From Owenia fusiformis (lineage: Eukaryota; Annelida; Polychaeta; Sabellida; Oweniidae): a stretch of DNA of 64,000 nucleotides. Below are positions 35,960 through 50,600 of the stretch, piece after piece. The notes under the pieces were generated by a model. It did not search any database and was not told the DNA's origin. It worked only from the letters and a program-made list of their open reading frames with translations. The stretch lies in NCBI GenBank assembly GCA_903813345.2, contig CAIIXF020000009.1, positions 5,324,030 through 5,388,029 on the forward strand. The letters are read 5' to 3'. A program made the position numbers and the translations under genes. The first letter of the stretch is position 1; each line of letters starts with the position of its first letter.

Positions 35960-36335
35960 GTTTGTAATTTTACATATACAATGGCACATTAGTTTTATAC
36001 TATGGTACATTAGTAATTTACTCTGGTATATTTTTGACCTACAATGGTACACTAGTAACCTAGTATGGTACATTAGTAATCTACTATGGTACATAAGTAA
36101 TCTACTATGGTACATTTGTAATCTACTTGGTACATTATTAATATACTGTGGTACATTAGTAGTCTAATATGGTATATTAGTAATCTACTATGGTACATTA
36201 ATTATCTACTATGGTAAATTATTAATCTAATATGGCAAATTAGTAATCTACCATGGTACATTAGTAATCTACTATGGTATACAAGTAATCTACTATGGTA
36301 CATTACTAATCTACTATGGTACATTACAAATTTTC
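35960..36335. repeat. Minisatellite of about 21 bp (TATGGTACATTAGTAATCTAC)n
   Basis: About 16 imperfect copies of a TATGGTACATTAGTAATCT-type unit. The open frame here (repeated WYISNLL) is a by-product. Confidence 0.85.
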
Positions 36336-36339
36336 TAAG

Positions 36340-38650
36340 AAACTACCATGGCTGCATGGGGCAGACCAAAAGAATGCTGTGACTTATGAATAAATAAAAG
36401 GGCAAGAATTTGTACACCTAATCACCATAAAATAATAATGAGGAAAAATTATCCTGCATTGTGGACATTGTTGGCTTGACAGCCTGTAGTCGTACTACTA
36501 GATACACATGTATAACCTCACTTTGATTTGAACTATCTACTATATCAGGATGACGGCAGCTTTAGACAGGAATTCTGAGAGAATAGAATGGATTTTATTG
36601 GTTAACTGGCATGAAAAAACACATGCATATGTGTTACAATTTGATTTATAAAAAATATTTTAATCATCAACTTTTCTAATAGTTGGAAGTAAATTACTTA
36701 AAAATACATTGACAGTGGTCCAAAAACTAATTAATTTATTAAATTACTAATTAAACATTAATAAATTTACTTACTTGCTTTTTTATGAGTTAAATATATC
36801 ACATAGCGACAATTAGATTTTTATTGTATTTTCATTGTGATAACAATATCATTCAATGTACTAACTTGTAGTAGTACCATTGAAAATCAGACATATTTTC
36901 TTAAAAACTATTTGCCAGCTAACAATATTGAAAGACAAACATTTTTATCAATGTTCTTTAACATACAATATTACTGTATTTTCAATTCTTCAAAATTTCT
37001 TTATTTGGAAGCTACACTTATTGTATCAGCTGTATTTAAAATGGGTCCTTTCATGATTTAAAATCTTTACATAATATTTATTCAAACTAAAAACCAAGTA
37101 AAAGATATATCTATAATGATACATACACCACTTGAACATAATTATATCATGAGAAATCAACAAAACACACAGTGAGAAATATCGTACTTTGAAGAACAAA
37201 ATGGCTGCCATGTAATTTACCCAGCATGCCCAAAACCTAATCAGATCTTGGCACTAGTCTGATCTTGCATCTGTGAAAATTTAAAATGAAACGAATAAGC
37301 AGTTTTCCAAGAATTTTGATGACACAATTTTTGTGGCGCTCACCCGGCCAGCAGCACAAGATGACAATATAGGACTTTTTCAAAGTTTGATAAAAATTTG
37401 AAACTGTTGAACAGCTGACTGTCCCTAGTTCTATCACATATATTGTACATAGCCAAACTGGCCTCTATAAATATTAGGTACTTTTTAAAAGGTCCATTCT
37501 TATAAATATGGTTTTTTCAACCATATGGGTATACACAACCAAATTTTTCACTCTTTCATACCACTCCATCTTATATTTATATACATATTATATACATCCG
37601 ATCTAATCTGGAAAACTTTTGATGAAAAAGATTTTATATGTTTTCTATGACACTGATTTCTGTAGATTCTACACAAACAGACACAGTAGATACCATCATG
37701 GGCTTTCAACTAGAAGGGTAGGCAACTTCCCATATTTCATACATAAACATTGCCATGGGTTTTCAAAATTGGAGAATGTACACATTCCAAGAAAATCTTA
37801 TTTTGTACTTTTTATTGATGATTAAAAGAAATAACTCAAAAATAAAAACATGATCTTCTACATACATCTTGATAATTTAATAAAAATTAGAATTCATCAT
37901 AATTATGACAATACAGAAAGTGAACATTCTCCCACAAATTATGTTTTTATTGGAATGTGTTCTTGAATAATTACCCACAATGCAATACTCAAAGAGAACA
38001 TCTTGATAACTCTTATTCTTATTGGTCTCTTTTGTTTACTTTTATATGATATTGAATATATTTTATGCTTAAATCATATTAAAAATTGATTTTTATTCAA
38101 AATAATACTAAAACATATACATGTATCAAATACTTTTTGAAATATTGCCATAAAAGGGAAGCATGTCATTGCTCATTTTGAAGGTCTCATGTTATTACAT
38201 AGAGTTGCATACCCTTCTAGTTGAAAGCCCATGATACCATCTACTCTGTAAATACCATTTTTGTCCATCTACAATTCAAGTATAGTCTATTGCACACATC
38301 CAAGTTGTATACCCATAGGGGTACTAATAAAAAATAGTCTACTATATACAACCCTTGTATGGGGAAACTGAGCTGGTCTTATGTGTAAATGCCATTCGCT
38401 TTTCACATATTTCCAATAGGGTCTACTGTACACAAGACAACAAGGTTCCTATAATAGGGTCTAGAGGACACCCTGTCTCATTGGCAAAAGTACAGATAAA
38501 GCCTTCTGAAGACTGTCTTCTTAACAAGCCTATTAATCCACTGTAGGAAATATGGTCTATCATACACATGGTGTACACTATACACAATTCATCTGGTCTA
38601 ATGTACACATAAATCCATATGCATGACTCTTGTGGTCTAATGTACACATC
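36340..38650. other. Region downstream of the USP gene, with a pair of inverted repeats
   Basis: No exon recognised. ATGGGCTTTCAACTAGAAGG at about 37,697-37,716 has its reverse complement at about 38,213-38,232, and similarity extends about 40 bp on each side. The 0.5 kb between them may be a small TIR element. It may include the 3' UTR of the minus-strand USP gene, whose stop codon is at 38,654-38,656. Confidence 0.5.
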
Positions 38651-38653
38651 AAT

Positions 38654-41600
38654 TTATACACATGACTCCTGTAGATACGGTCTACTGTACAGATCCCATT
38701 CTGATACTGTTCCCACAGGTTTACTCCTGGGAGGAGACTCCCATGTTCTAGCAGTCCTTGGGAGGGTTCTCTCAGGAGAATCCCATTGGCGTTCAAAATT
38801 TGCCCCAAGTGAATAGTTCGACATACTGAGTCCAGAATAAGAGCACGATTCCATGTCAGTTTCAGCAGCTGCCGTGTAACTCTCCGTTCTCTTCATGGGG
38901 TTACGTACAGGGGACCCAGGGGGTTTCTCTTTGGGTGGGGACGTTATGTCGTTAGCTGTGAGGTTGATCCGATGTTCAGATCCAGGGCCACATGACTGGG
39001 AGCGGGGACGACGTGTCATTGTGCCGTAGGTGTTAATTGTCCGTTCAATTAGCTTATTCTTCTCAGGTTTAGGCTTTTTGGACCTACCAGAAGCTCTTCT
39101 TGCAAATCCTGAAAAATTTCATATTTTATGTAAATATATAAATTATAACAAGGTACGAACTTGATAAAATGTCACCAACTGATTGAAATTAAAAGTGTAA
39201 CCATTTGTGACATTTGTCTACAAGAAGCAATATTTGCCATTATGAAGAGCATTTGACACATAACAATTTTATTGGGGTTGTCAAGTTGGCCGAGAGGGCT
39301 TCAGCGCCAGCACGTTCAAACTAGGCAAGTAGGTGCTGTAGCCACGAGGTTGTGAGTTCGAGACGCGTGTGCTCCTTGTGTTTATTCATTTACAGTACAT
39401 CCACACCTTTTTAGTAGGTATATCAAACACTTTATTAAAAGGGGACTTACCTGTGAGTCGAGACTGAGTAGTTTCTTTGGGTGGTGACTTCGATTGGATG
39501 GACTGTATACTATGTTGAACCTCAGGCAGTTTATAAACCCAATGATCGCTCCCTGCTGAGCTAGTAGAACTTGCGGAGCTCATGTTGTTAACAGAGCGTC
39601 TTTGGTAGAATAGTAAATAAGCTGCCCGACTGACAATCTGGTTACTTGAGATTGCCTTTACGACTTGATCGTCAAATGAGTACCATTGTCCATCAGTGGA
39701 GTTTTTACAAAATGCTTAAATAAAAGAGCAAAACAGATTCAAAAATGCTATTTTAAAAAAAAATTTATTTACTCAATTTATTTGTATCAATAGTACTATA
39801 ATATATGACAAAATATATAAATGCTATTATATGTTTAGTTGAAGAGGGCAATGTGGAATAATTTTTTAGTTACATATTATTCAAGTTAATACATTTCAAC
39901 CACCAATCACCATATTAAGTTAGCCATCTGATGATATACAAAATAAAATTGTCACTGTTCCTGAACAAAACGCTTCAGAGGGTTCCCGCCACCAGGTACC
40001 AAAATAACTTATATACTGTACTCCCAGAATTTTTCGTGTGTGATTTAGTTTCGTGTTTTTCACAGTTAAAATCGCAAAAAAATAATCTTTGCAAAATTGT
40101 CAGTTACATCCCTGGGGATTTGTGAATGAAACTCCATTGCATTTCGAGATATGTAAAACAGCGATAAATGGGATTCTAAGCAACAATGTCCTTTACAGTG
40201 TCTAATCAGATCAAGAATACGAAAAATGACGACATAATAGAGCTGTAAAAGAACTCGTGAAATTAACCGGGAGTACAGTATTGAGAACACAATGGCTAAT
40301 AAATACTTGAAAAAAATGTTATGTACTTTGCATTTATAAAAAGTGATATGAATGTAAAAGATATATGGAATAAATGAATGCATTGTACTTATTTGACATC
40401 ACTTGATGTCATCCTCATTCTCACCTGTATAATGTCCCCCAGCCATGTTGCCATAGTGATTACAGACAGCATATAGGTCGTATACATAGTCATCAGGACC
40501 TGGGGTATTGTGTCTGCTCTGTCTCCATGGTGATAGCTCTCTACGAAGGGTGGATTTGTGCTCTACGTGTCCCTCCATGTCCAGCCCTGACACTGGGAAC
40601 TCTATTAATGTGTTCAGTTTATTCCTCTTCAGTCCCTCCTGTAAATATTCATACTTTTTTATAACTTAAACATAATGGAAACGTTGATCCCCAAAAATTT
40701 GAGGAATTTCTTAAAATATTTTAGGTCATATTTCTGAAAAGGCCTTGACTTTGAGAAAATGAGTCAACATCCTAAAAAAAAATCAGAAAAGTATCCCAAT
40801 TTCAAAAATTTTCAGAAAAAGATTAGCCCTTTATGTTAATATGTGTTAGTAACTATGTACCACAAACTTAATGTGTTTATACCTGTTTAAAGCGTTTCAG
40901 ATGCACTACAAGTATATCAGGTAGGGACCAGAGTCCAAGTTTTTTAATGGTCCCCTGTTGTCTTTTGCCGCAGTGGTGGCAGTTCCAGGCATCCTCTGCA
41001 CCCAACTGATAGAGGTGAAACAAATTCAAATAAATGATATATGAAACAAATTCAAATATATGATATATGGAAAAAATTCAAATATATGGAACAAATTCAA
41101 ATATATGATATATGAAACAAATTCAAATATATGATATATGAAACAAATTCAAATATATGATATATGGAACAAATTCAAATATATGGTATATGGAACAAAT
41201 TCAAATATATGATATATGAAACAAATTCAAATATATGGTATATGGAACAAATTCAAATATATGGAACAAATTCAAATATATGATATATGAAACAAATTCA
41301 AATATATGATATATGGAACAAATTCAAATATATGATATGGAAAAAATTCAAATATATGATATATGGAACAAATTCAAATATATGATATATGAAACAAATT
41401 CAAATATATGATATATGGAACAAATTCAAATATATTATATATGGAAAACATTCAAATATATGAAATATGGAAAAAATTCAAATATATGATATATGGAACA
41501 AATTCAAATATACGATATATGGAACAAATTCAAATATATGATATATCAAACAAATTCAAATATATGATATATGAAACAAATTCAAATATATGATATATGG

Positions 41601-44600
41601 AACAAATTCAAATATATGATATATAATACAAATTCAAATATATGATATATGGAACAAATTCAAATATACGATATATGGAACAAATTCAAATACAGTAAAA
41701 CTTGTATATAGTGAACATTTTTTTGCCAAGAAAAAACGTTCACTGTAGGTAGGTGTTCACTAGAGAGAGGGTAATTTAAACAGATGTCAGTGGACTATGT
41801 GCGTAGGAAGGGTGTCCACTAGGGACAGGTGTTCACTAGAGAGAGGTGTTCATTAAGACAGGTTTTACTGTATATGATATATGGAACAAATTCAAAGATA
41901 TGATATATGGAACAAATTCAAAGATACCGTAAACAAATTCAAAATCAAAGACTTTATCATACTTTTGTCACAAGAATGAGTTCGAGAAATTTGGTCAATG
42001 TCTAGGAGCAGGTCATTTTTACAATACATTTCAAATAGGAAGACAAACTTTTTTTTGAAGTAACAAATATCTTACTTGGTATTTGGACTATCCAGGATAG
42101 CCTTGCAGCTTTTGAGTTAAAAAATGTGCCAAAATCTTGAAATTTCTTGACACATTCTACACATTCTACTTAGATAAGGCTAGACAAGTAAATATTTCTA
42201 CAAAGAGACATTTGAAAGGGGTATACATTCACCTGTTCAGCTTGTGTATAGAGATTGAAACACTCATCCAGGCTGCCTATAACTGGTTGTTGTTGGTCTA
42301 GTTTCACCCTAGAGACACTCTCCTCCTGTTCTATACTCTCATCACCACTGGCAACCATACTGAAATAAATAATATTGTCATGACAACATAATATCACCCT
42401 AGAGACACTCTTCCTGTTCTATGCTTTCATCACCAATGGCAACCATACTGAAATAAATAATATTGTCATGACAACACAATATCACCCTAGAGACACTCTC
42501 CTCCTGTTCTATACTCTCATCACCACTGGCAACCATACTGAAATAAATAATATTGTCATGACAACATAATATCACCCTAGAGACACTCTTCCTGTTCTAT
42601 GCTTTCATCACCAACGGCAACCATACTGAAATAAATAATATTGTCATTACAACACAATATCACCCTAGAGACACCCTCCTTCAGTTCTATACTCTCATCA
42701 TCACTGGCAACCATACTAAAATAAAATAATATTGTTATATCACATCAGCAACCATACTGATATAAATAAAAATTCGTCATGAGAACACTATACTTCCACA
42801 ATTGACAAAAATGGCCGCCATTTTGAAATATGGCCATCTTGAAAATGTCTTCTTGAGCAAGGCTCCTTTTGTACATACCAAGGAAACAGCATATAAAATT
42901 TGAACCAAATCCATCCACTAGTATTTGAGTTATCAAAGATTATATTTTTTCCCAAAAATGGCCGCCACTTTGAATTTAGTGGCCATATTGAGAATTCCTT
43001 CCCGAGCGGAGGTCCTACACTAATAAGGCATAAGCCTATAAAATTTGAATGAAATCCATCAACCGGTATTTGAGTTATTGCCCGGAGGAGACACAAACTG
43101 AAGGATGAACGGACGGCTTTTCTATATCCCCCTCAAACTTCGTTAGGTGGGATAATAACATAACATGATCATAGAATGACTGCATAATACCAGATGATTC
43201 CTTCAGATAGTAAGTTTAACTGAGGTAAAGATTCTAATTGGTTTCAATTATTCAGCTAAATAATAAAGTATGGGAAACTAGATGCTTCGAGCAAGTATAT
43301 AATACCACATAATAACACATTATGTGTGGCCTGACCTCCCATACCATTGTCACCTTTCACAACTTACTTTTGCTTAGTGACAGAGTCCCATTCAACTATG
43401 AGCTTAACATGAGCTCTGAATCCTACCCATCATACCCCTTCCCCATGACAACACAGATAACTTACTTTTGCTTAGTGACAGAGTCCCATTCCACAATGAG
43501 CTTTACATGAGCTGGTCCGCTATCAGGCTTTTGTACACTGAGCGCTCTGGAAGTACAGAAAATAAAGTATAGTCAGGGGTTTCAATCAAATTTTACAAGA
43601 CAGGTAAAACACTGAAAAACAACAAGTATTGGAGTATTAGAAATTATGTTAACATGAAAAGCATTGAAAATCCTTCAAATCAACAGGTTATTTTTGGTGT
43701 AACTGGAGTTTTCTCCTGTTATGAACTATTCATAGATATGATTTCTCTTTTCTATTTCAATAAAAAAAAACATGTTCAAGTCACAACTGACCTCATCTTC
43801 ATTAAGCATAAAGTCACATGTCATAGAAGATGTGCTTACTACAAACACATGTACATGTACTTGTACAAATCAGAGAATTCACAGTGCTTGTAAAAATGGC
43901 ATGCTTAATTCAATTTCATTTATACATATATATAATATACATATACATGTATATCAGAAAGTATTTTTTATAAATTGTGTGAAAATTTCATGAGAAAATA
44001 TCATAAATCTTTGAAATGAGGGCATTTTTCCATGAACTTGTTGAACGACCTTGTATATGTTCTTATATTAATAGATTTTACATTAACTACAATGACATCC
44101 TCGACATAGCAACACTCACGAGAGTGAGAGAATTATAACACGTCTATGCTATTAACAAATAGGATGTTTTGTGACACAGGTGTCATAAGTTATGCTATTG
44201 TGAATAATATAACTGCACAACACAGGATGTAATGTAATAATAGACCACTCATTTGATATCATGTAATGTAGCCACATATGTGACTGACTTTGTTAATAAG
44301 TTAGATTAAATGATCAGATCAGAAATAACAACTACAAACAACATTCTATTTACTACAAACAACATTCTATTAACTACAAACAACATTCTATTATTCTTGG
44401 ATACTGTATTACTGTGAGCAATCATTTATTTTTCGTACTAAAATTTTGATAGTCTCTCTGAGGGCTGGTACAGACTTGTTTCAAGTTCTAGATTTCTAAA
44501 AGCAAGTTACCAAATACGAGGTGTGATCAGGAATTTCTGGACCATTGGCTCTATTTTGCCATTTTTATCCTTTCTTAGTGATTTTTGCCAGCCCTGACCT

Positions 44601-47600
44601 CTACCTGCTTTTGTGACCATGTGTTTTTATTTGGAAATATTTATTTTTATTCTATTAATTTGAGATGGTGAGTCAATCTTATTGGAAACTTGACAAAATA
44701 TAAATTGACCTTCACTTAAAAAACAGAAAAAATCTATTAAAAAAGTTGTAAAAAAATGTATTGAATTATCCGAAAGGGTTAAAAGAAATATGATAGCCTC
44801 ATTTCATGTTTTAAATTTTTTGAGTGGGTTTATCCAGAGGGAGATATGCATATCTACCTGAGCGACCATAGAGACCGAAGGAGGATGTGCATATCTCACG
44901 AGGGATAAACCCTATATCAAAACCGACCGTACATAACTGCTTTATCCTATACCCAGTAGAGTTTTTCAATTTTGTCAAATTTTTTCAATATTTTTTCAAA
45001 ATAGATATGGCGAGAGATATGAAGGTTCTGGATATGGAAACCTCAAAATCAGGATATGGGATATACCTTACCAACTTATCTTCCTAAAACTCTACTGGGT
45101 ATAAGATATTTCAGATGGCATTACAAATATTACACTATGATTGTTCAAGATCTGATAAAAATAATGATCTTTCATACTTAAATATTTCTTTTATGGATTT
45201 GTTTTCAAAGAGTGAATGATTAGTGATATCCGTTAACCTATTCTGAACTGTCTTAATAAAAATAGTTTATCTTTAGCATATTGTTTTGACATTTCACTAA
45301 TTAGAATAACATGGCTGATGGCCTTGGCACTTTAAGATCTAACCTAGCAATAAAATATCATAATTTAAAGCATAAAACGGAATGAAAGTAAAGAAAAGAG
45401 GAATTCACTAGTCTAGATATAGTAACCAAATAGAAGTTAATATGTCATATTAAAATATACTAGATATAGTATAGAAAAACATCAAAAAACATAAGACAGG
45501 AGAGAAATATGATGGGAAAAACATGAAAAAATGACATTTTAAGTATAGGTGACAAAGTATAATAGATGCTCAGTGTCAGCTTGATTCAATAATAAAGTAG
45601 CGTCTTTGCAGTTAATAAATGCCAAGATGGATAAGCTAATGACTAATTGCCTAAAACAGTCATATAAACAGCCATATTTTCAAAGGGTCAAATTAGAAGG
45701 TGTTCAAGTGTGTTTTTTAACTCAACCTGCTAATTATTTTAGACACAGCCGGATCTCGGTATTTCTGTCGACTGTTTATTTGATTCACAATTATAAGTGT
45801 TACATTTTCACAGATGTGTTAATATGTTCTCATAGGTTAGAGGTAGAATCAGATAGCGAGAAAATTGTTTCAATTGATATTTCCACACCCTTCATATTAT
45901 TGAATTTGTTCAGGTTTCCCATATCAGTGGCCCTCGGGAGATATGAAACACATACTTCCCTCAGGATAAACCTCATATCTAAAACCTCCCAGTATATAAC
46001 ATTATCGTATGATCTGTAAATGAAGCCTTCTGATTGATCAGTTCTTGTGCTGTACCAATCTGTATTGTTACTGAGATTGTCCCCATTGATCATCTACGTC
46101 ACAATGCAGAAAATATTGGTACGGACTCGAGGGGACATTCTCAGTAGCAATACAGAGGATCAAACGATAAAAAAAAATTCTGTCTCGATATTCTGTATTG
46201 GCACTCGACTCCGTCTTGTTTCAATACGAAATTTCTCGAGCAGAATATATCCTGTATTGCACTTCAAATCATTCAATAACTTATAATATTATATGTCTAA
46301 TGGACCATACCTCTCAATGCTGTTGGGATATATACAGAGGGTGGTCCAGACTCCAGTTTCACATTTCCCTCAGAATAAACCCCATATCTAAATCCTCCCA
46401 GTACATAACAATATTAATACCTAATGTAACATACCTGTGAACTGTTGGCATATACAGAGGGTGGTCCAGACTACAGTTTCACATTTCCCTCAGAATAAAC
46501 CCCATATCTAAATCCTCCCAGTACATAACAATATTAATACCTAATGTAACATACCTGTCAACTGTTGGCATATACAGAGGGTGGTCCAGACTCCAGTTTC
46601 ACATTTCCCTCAAAATAAACCCCATATCTAAATCCTCCCAGTACATAACAATATTAATACCTAATGTACCATACCTGTCAACTGTTGGCATATACAGAGG
46701 GTGGTCCAGACTCCAGGTCCACATTTCCCTCAGAATAAACCCCATATCTAAATCCTCCCAGTACATAACAATATTAATACCTAATGTACCATACCTGTCA
46801 ACTGTTGGCATATACAGAGGGTGGTCCAGACTCCAGTTTCACATTTCCCTCAGAATAAACCCCATATCTAAATCCTCCCAGTACATAAGAATATTAATAC
46901 CTAATGTACCATACATGTCAACTGTTGGCATATACAGAGGGTGGTCCAGACTCCAGTTTCACATTTCCCTCAGAATAAACCCCATATCTAAATCCTCCCA
47001 GTACATAACAATATTAATACCTAATGTAACATACCTGTGAACTGTTGGCATATACAGAGGGTGGTCCAGACTACAGTTTCACATTTCCCTCAGAATAAAC
47101 CCCATATCTAAATCCTCCCAGTACATAACAATATTAATACCTAATGTAACATACCTGTCAACTGTTGGCATATACAGAGGGTGGTCCAGACTCCAGTTTC
47201 ACATTTCCCTCAAAATAAACCCCATATCTAAATCCTCCCAGTACATAAGAATATTAATACCTAATGTACCATACCTGTCAACTGTTGGCATATACAGAGG
47301 GTGGTCCAGACTCCAGTTTCACATTTCCCTCAGAATAAACCCCATATCTAAATCCTCCCAGTACATAACAATACTAGACATGTAAATTGAACAAGTTCAA
47401 TTTAAGACTCCAGATTTAAACCTTTTTTCAAGCTGAGTCATCCAATTGTAAGCTGAGTCATTCAGAATAAGCTGAGTCAGCTAGAATATAGACATTTAGA
47501 CAACTTTTAAGAATGTTATCTTCGACTCCATTGGCTTAACATGGGGATATCATCATATCGACTTTCCGAGACTTCAAACTGCTATAACTATCTAATCAGA

Positions 47601-50600
47601 AGGTGGATCAAAATTTGGTTTAAAGATTTGGATTCCTGAGACATTTCTACTTTTAATTCATAACTCATACGTTAAATATGGAGAACTTTTTACTTTGACC
47701 TACTTTTCGGACACAAATATCTCAAAAGTGGGTCAAAATACTTTCTGACGGCAAAAGGCTAACACTATAAGCACACTCTTTGCTACCTGTATACAAAATT
47801 TTGAAGCAAATCATATTAGTGTAATGTCAGAAACGCAAAAATAAGGAAAAACTATGAATTTGACCTAGATTTTGACCTGGGCATTTTGGTGTCCAAATTT
47901 TAAAGCCAGATAGCCTTCGAGGTCCCCTTCTTTTATAGGCTTTCAGAATAATAAGCTGTACTCGGTCAATATCTCGTATATCAAAAAAATATTTTTTCTA
48001 ATTGACATAACATGGGGCACCATATTCAGCGATTTTTGAGCTTTCAAAACGCCATAACTTTCGGACCGAGGGTCGGATTGAAATTTGGTTTGCAGATTCG
48101 GATTCCTGAGCAAAATTCTACCCTTAAGTCATACATCATACCTGTACATTAAATTTAGAGAATTTTTTATTTTGACCTACTTTTCGGACACCATATCTCA
48201 AAAGTGGGTCAAAATACTTTCTGTGACGGCAAAAGGCTCACACTATTAACTCACTCTTTGCTATCTGTATACAAAATTTTTAAGCAAATCATTAAAGTGT
48301 AGTGTCAGAATCCTAAAAATAAGGAAAACCTATGAATTTGACCTAGATTTTGACCTAGGCATTTTGGTGTCCAAATTTTGAAGCTAGGTAGCTTTTGAGG
48401 TCCCCTTATTTAATAATAGTTCATTATGTTGAGCTTTACCCAGTCTATATCTTGTATTTTACACTTCAAAAAAGTCTTTTTTCCCATTGACTTAACATGG
48501 TGCACCAAATTGAGCGATTTTTGAGATTTCAAAACGCTTTAACTTCCGAACCGGCAGTCGGATCGAAATTTAGTTTGCAGATTCAGATTCCTGAGAAAAT
48601 TCTACTCTTATTTCATAGCTCATATGTTAAATTTGGAGAACTTTTTATTTTGACCTACATTTCGGACACCATATCTCAAAAGTGGGTCAAAATACTTACT
48701 GACGGCAAAAGGCTAACACTATTAGCACACTCTTTGCTACCTGTTTACAAAATTTTGAAGCAAATTATTAAAGTGTAGTGTCAGAATCGTAAAAATGAGG
48801 AAAAACTATGAATTTGACCTAGATTTTGACCTAGGCATTTTGGTGTCCAAATTTTGAAGCTATGTAGCTTTTGAGGTCCCCTTCTTTTCTAGGCATTCAT
48901 TATGTTAAGCTGTACTCAGTCTATATCTTGTATTTTACACTTCGAAAAAGTCTTTTTTCCCATTGACTTAACATGGTGCACCAAATTGAGCGATTTTTGA
49001 GATTTCAAAACGCTTTAACTTCCGAACCGGCAGTCGGATCGAAATTTAGTTTGCAGATTCAGATTCCTGAGAAAATTCTACTCTTATTTCATAGCTCATA
49101 TGTTAAATTTGGAGAACTTTTTATTTTGACCTACATTTCGGACACCATATCTCAAAAGTGGGTCAAAATACTTACTGACGGCAAAAGGCTAACACTATTA
49201 GCACACTCTTTGCTACCTGTTTACAAAATTTTGAAGCAAATTATTAAAGTGTAGTGTCAGAATCGTAAAAATGAGGAAAAACTATGAATTTGACCTAGAT
49301 TTTGACCTAGGCATTTTGGTGTCCAAATTTTGAAGCTATGTAGCTTTTGAGGTCCCCTTCTTTTCTAGGCATTCATTATGTTAAGCTGTACTCAGTCTAT
49401 ATCTTGTATTTTACACTTCGAAAAAGTCTTTTTTCCCATTGGCTTAACATGGGCACCAAATTTAGCGATTTTTGAGATTTCAAAACGCAATAACTTCCGA
49501 ACCGGAAGTCGGATCGAAATTTTGTTTGCAGATTCGGATTCCTGAGATAATTCTACACTTATATGATGATTCACACGTTGAATTTGGAGAACTTTTTATG
49601 TTCTGACCTACTTTTCGGACACCATATCTCAAAATCGGTAAGAGTAATCAAAAAACGGTTTACCATTCGTAATAAGCTTTTTCTAAGGAACATGATGAAA
49701 AAAACCCGGAGTGAAAATACCGAAGGACGACTTAGAAAACTTGTAAAATAGTGAAAAACCACGATTTGACCTAGTTCTTGACCTTTGACCTAGATAAAAA
49801 GTTGACCTAATTTCCCAGAAACTAGGCCTCATTACCTAGTTGACTGTGTTAGCAGATTTAAGTAAGTCCTTCTAGTTACCGAGAAAACGTGACAAGAGAG
49901 AAAGAATAATAACTAGACATGTAAATTGAACAAGTTCAATTTAAGACTCCAGATTTAAACCTTTTTTCAAGCTGAGTCATCCAATTGTAAGCTGAGTCAT
50001 TCAGAATAAGCTGAGTCAGCTAGAATATAGACATTTAGACAACTTTTAAGAATGTTATCTTCGACTCCATTGGCTTAACATGGGGATATCATCATATCGA
50101 CTTTCCGAGACTTCAAACTGCTATAACTATCTAATCAGAAGGTGGATCAAAATTTGGTTTAAAGATTTGGATTCCTGAGACATTTCTACTTTTAATTCAT
50201 AACTCATACATTAAATATGGAGAACTTTTTACTTTGACCAACTTTTCGGACACAAATATCTCAAAAGTGGGTCAAAATACTTTCTGACGGCAAAAGGCTA
50301 ACACTATAAGCACACTCTTTGCTACCTGTATACAAAATTTTGAAGCAAATCATATTAGTGTAATGTCAGAAACGCAAAAATAAGGAAAAACTATGAATTT
50401 GACCTAGATTTTGACCTGGGCATTTTGGTGTCCAAATTTTAAAGCTAGATAGCCTTCGAGGTCCCCTTCTTTTATAGGCTTTCAGAATAATAAGCTGTAC
50501 TCGGTCAATATCTCGTATATCAAAAAAATATTTTTTCTAATTGACATAACATGGGGCACCATATTCAGCGATTTTTGAGCTTTCAAAACGCCATAACTTT

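Noticed and set aside
39277-39392. Functional tRNA gene
   Set aside because: A and B boxes are present, but the ends do not pair as an acceptor stem and a second diverged copy shares the same tail, so it is a SINE.
41025-41690. Possible CRISPR-like array of regular short repeats
   Set aside because: Units are contiguous with no unique spacers, in a eukaryotic intron; it is a minisatellite.
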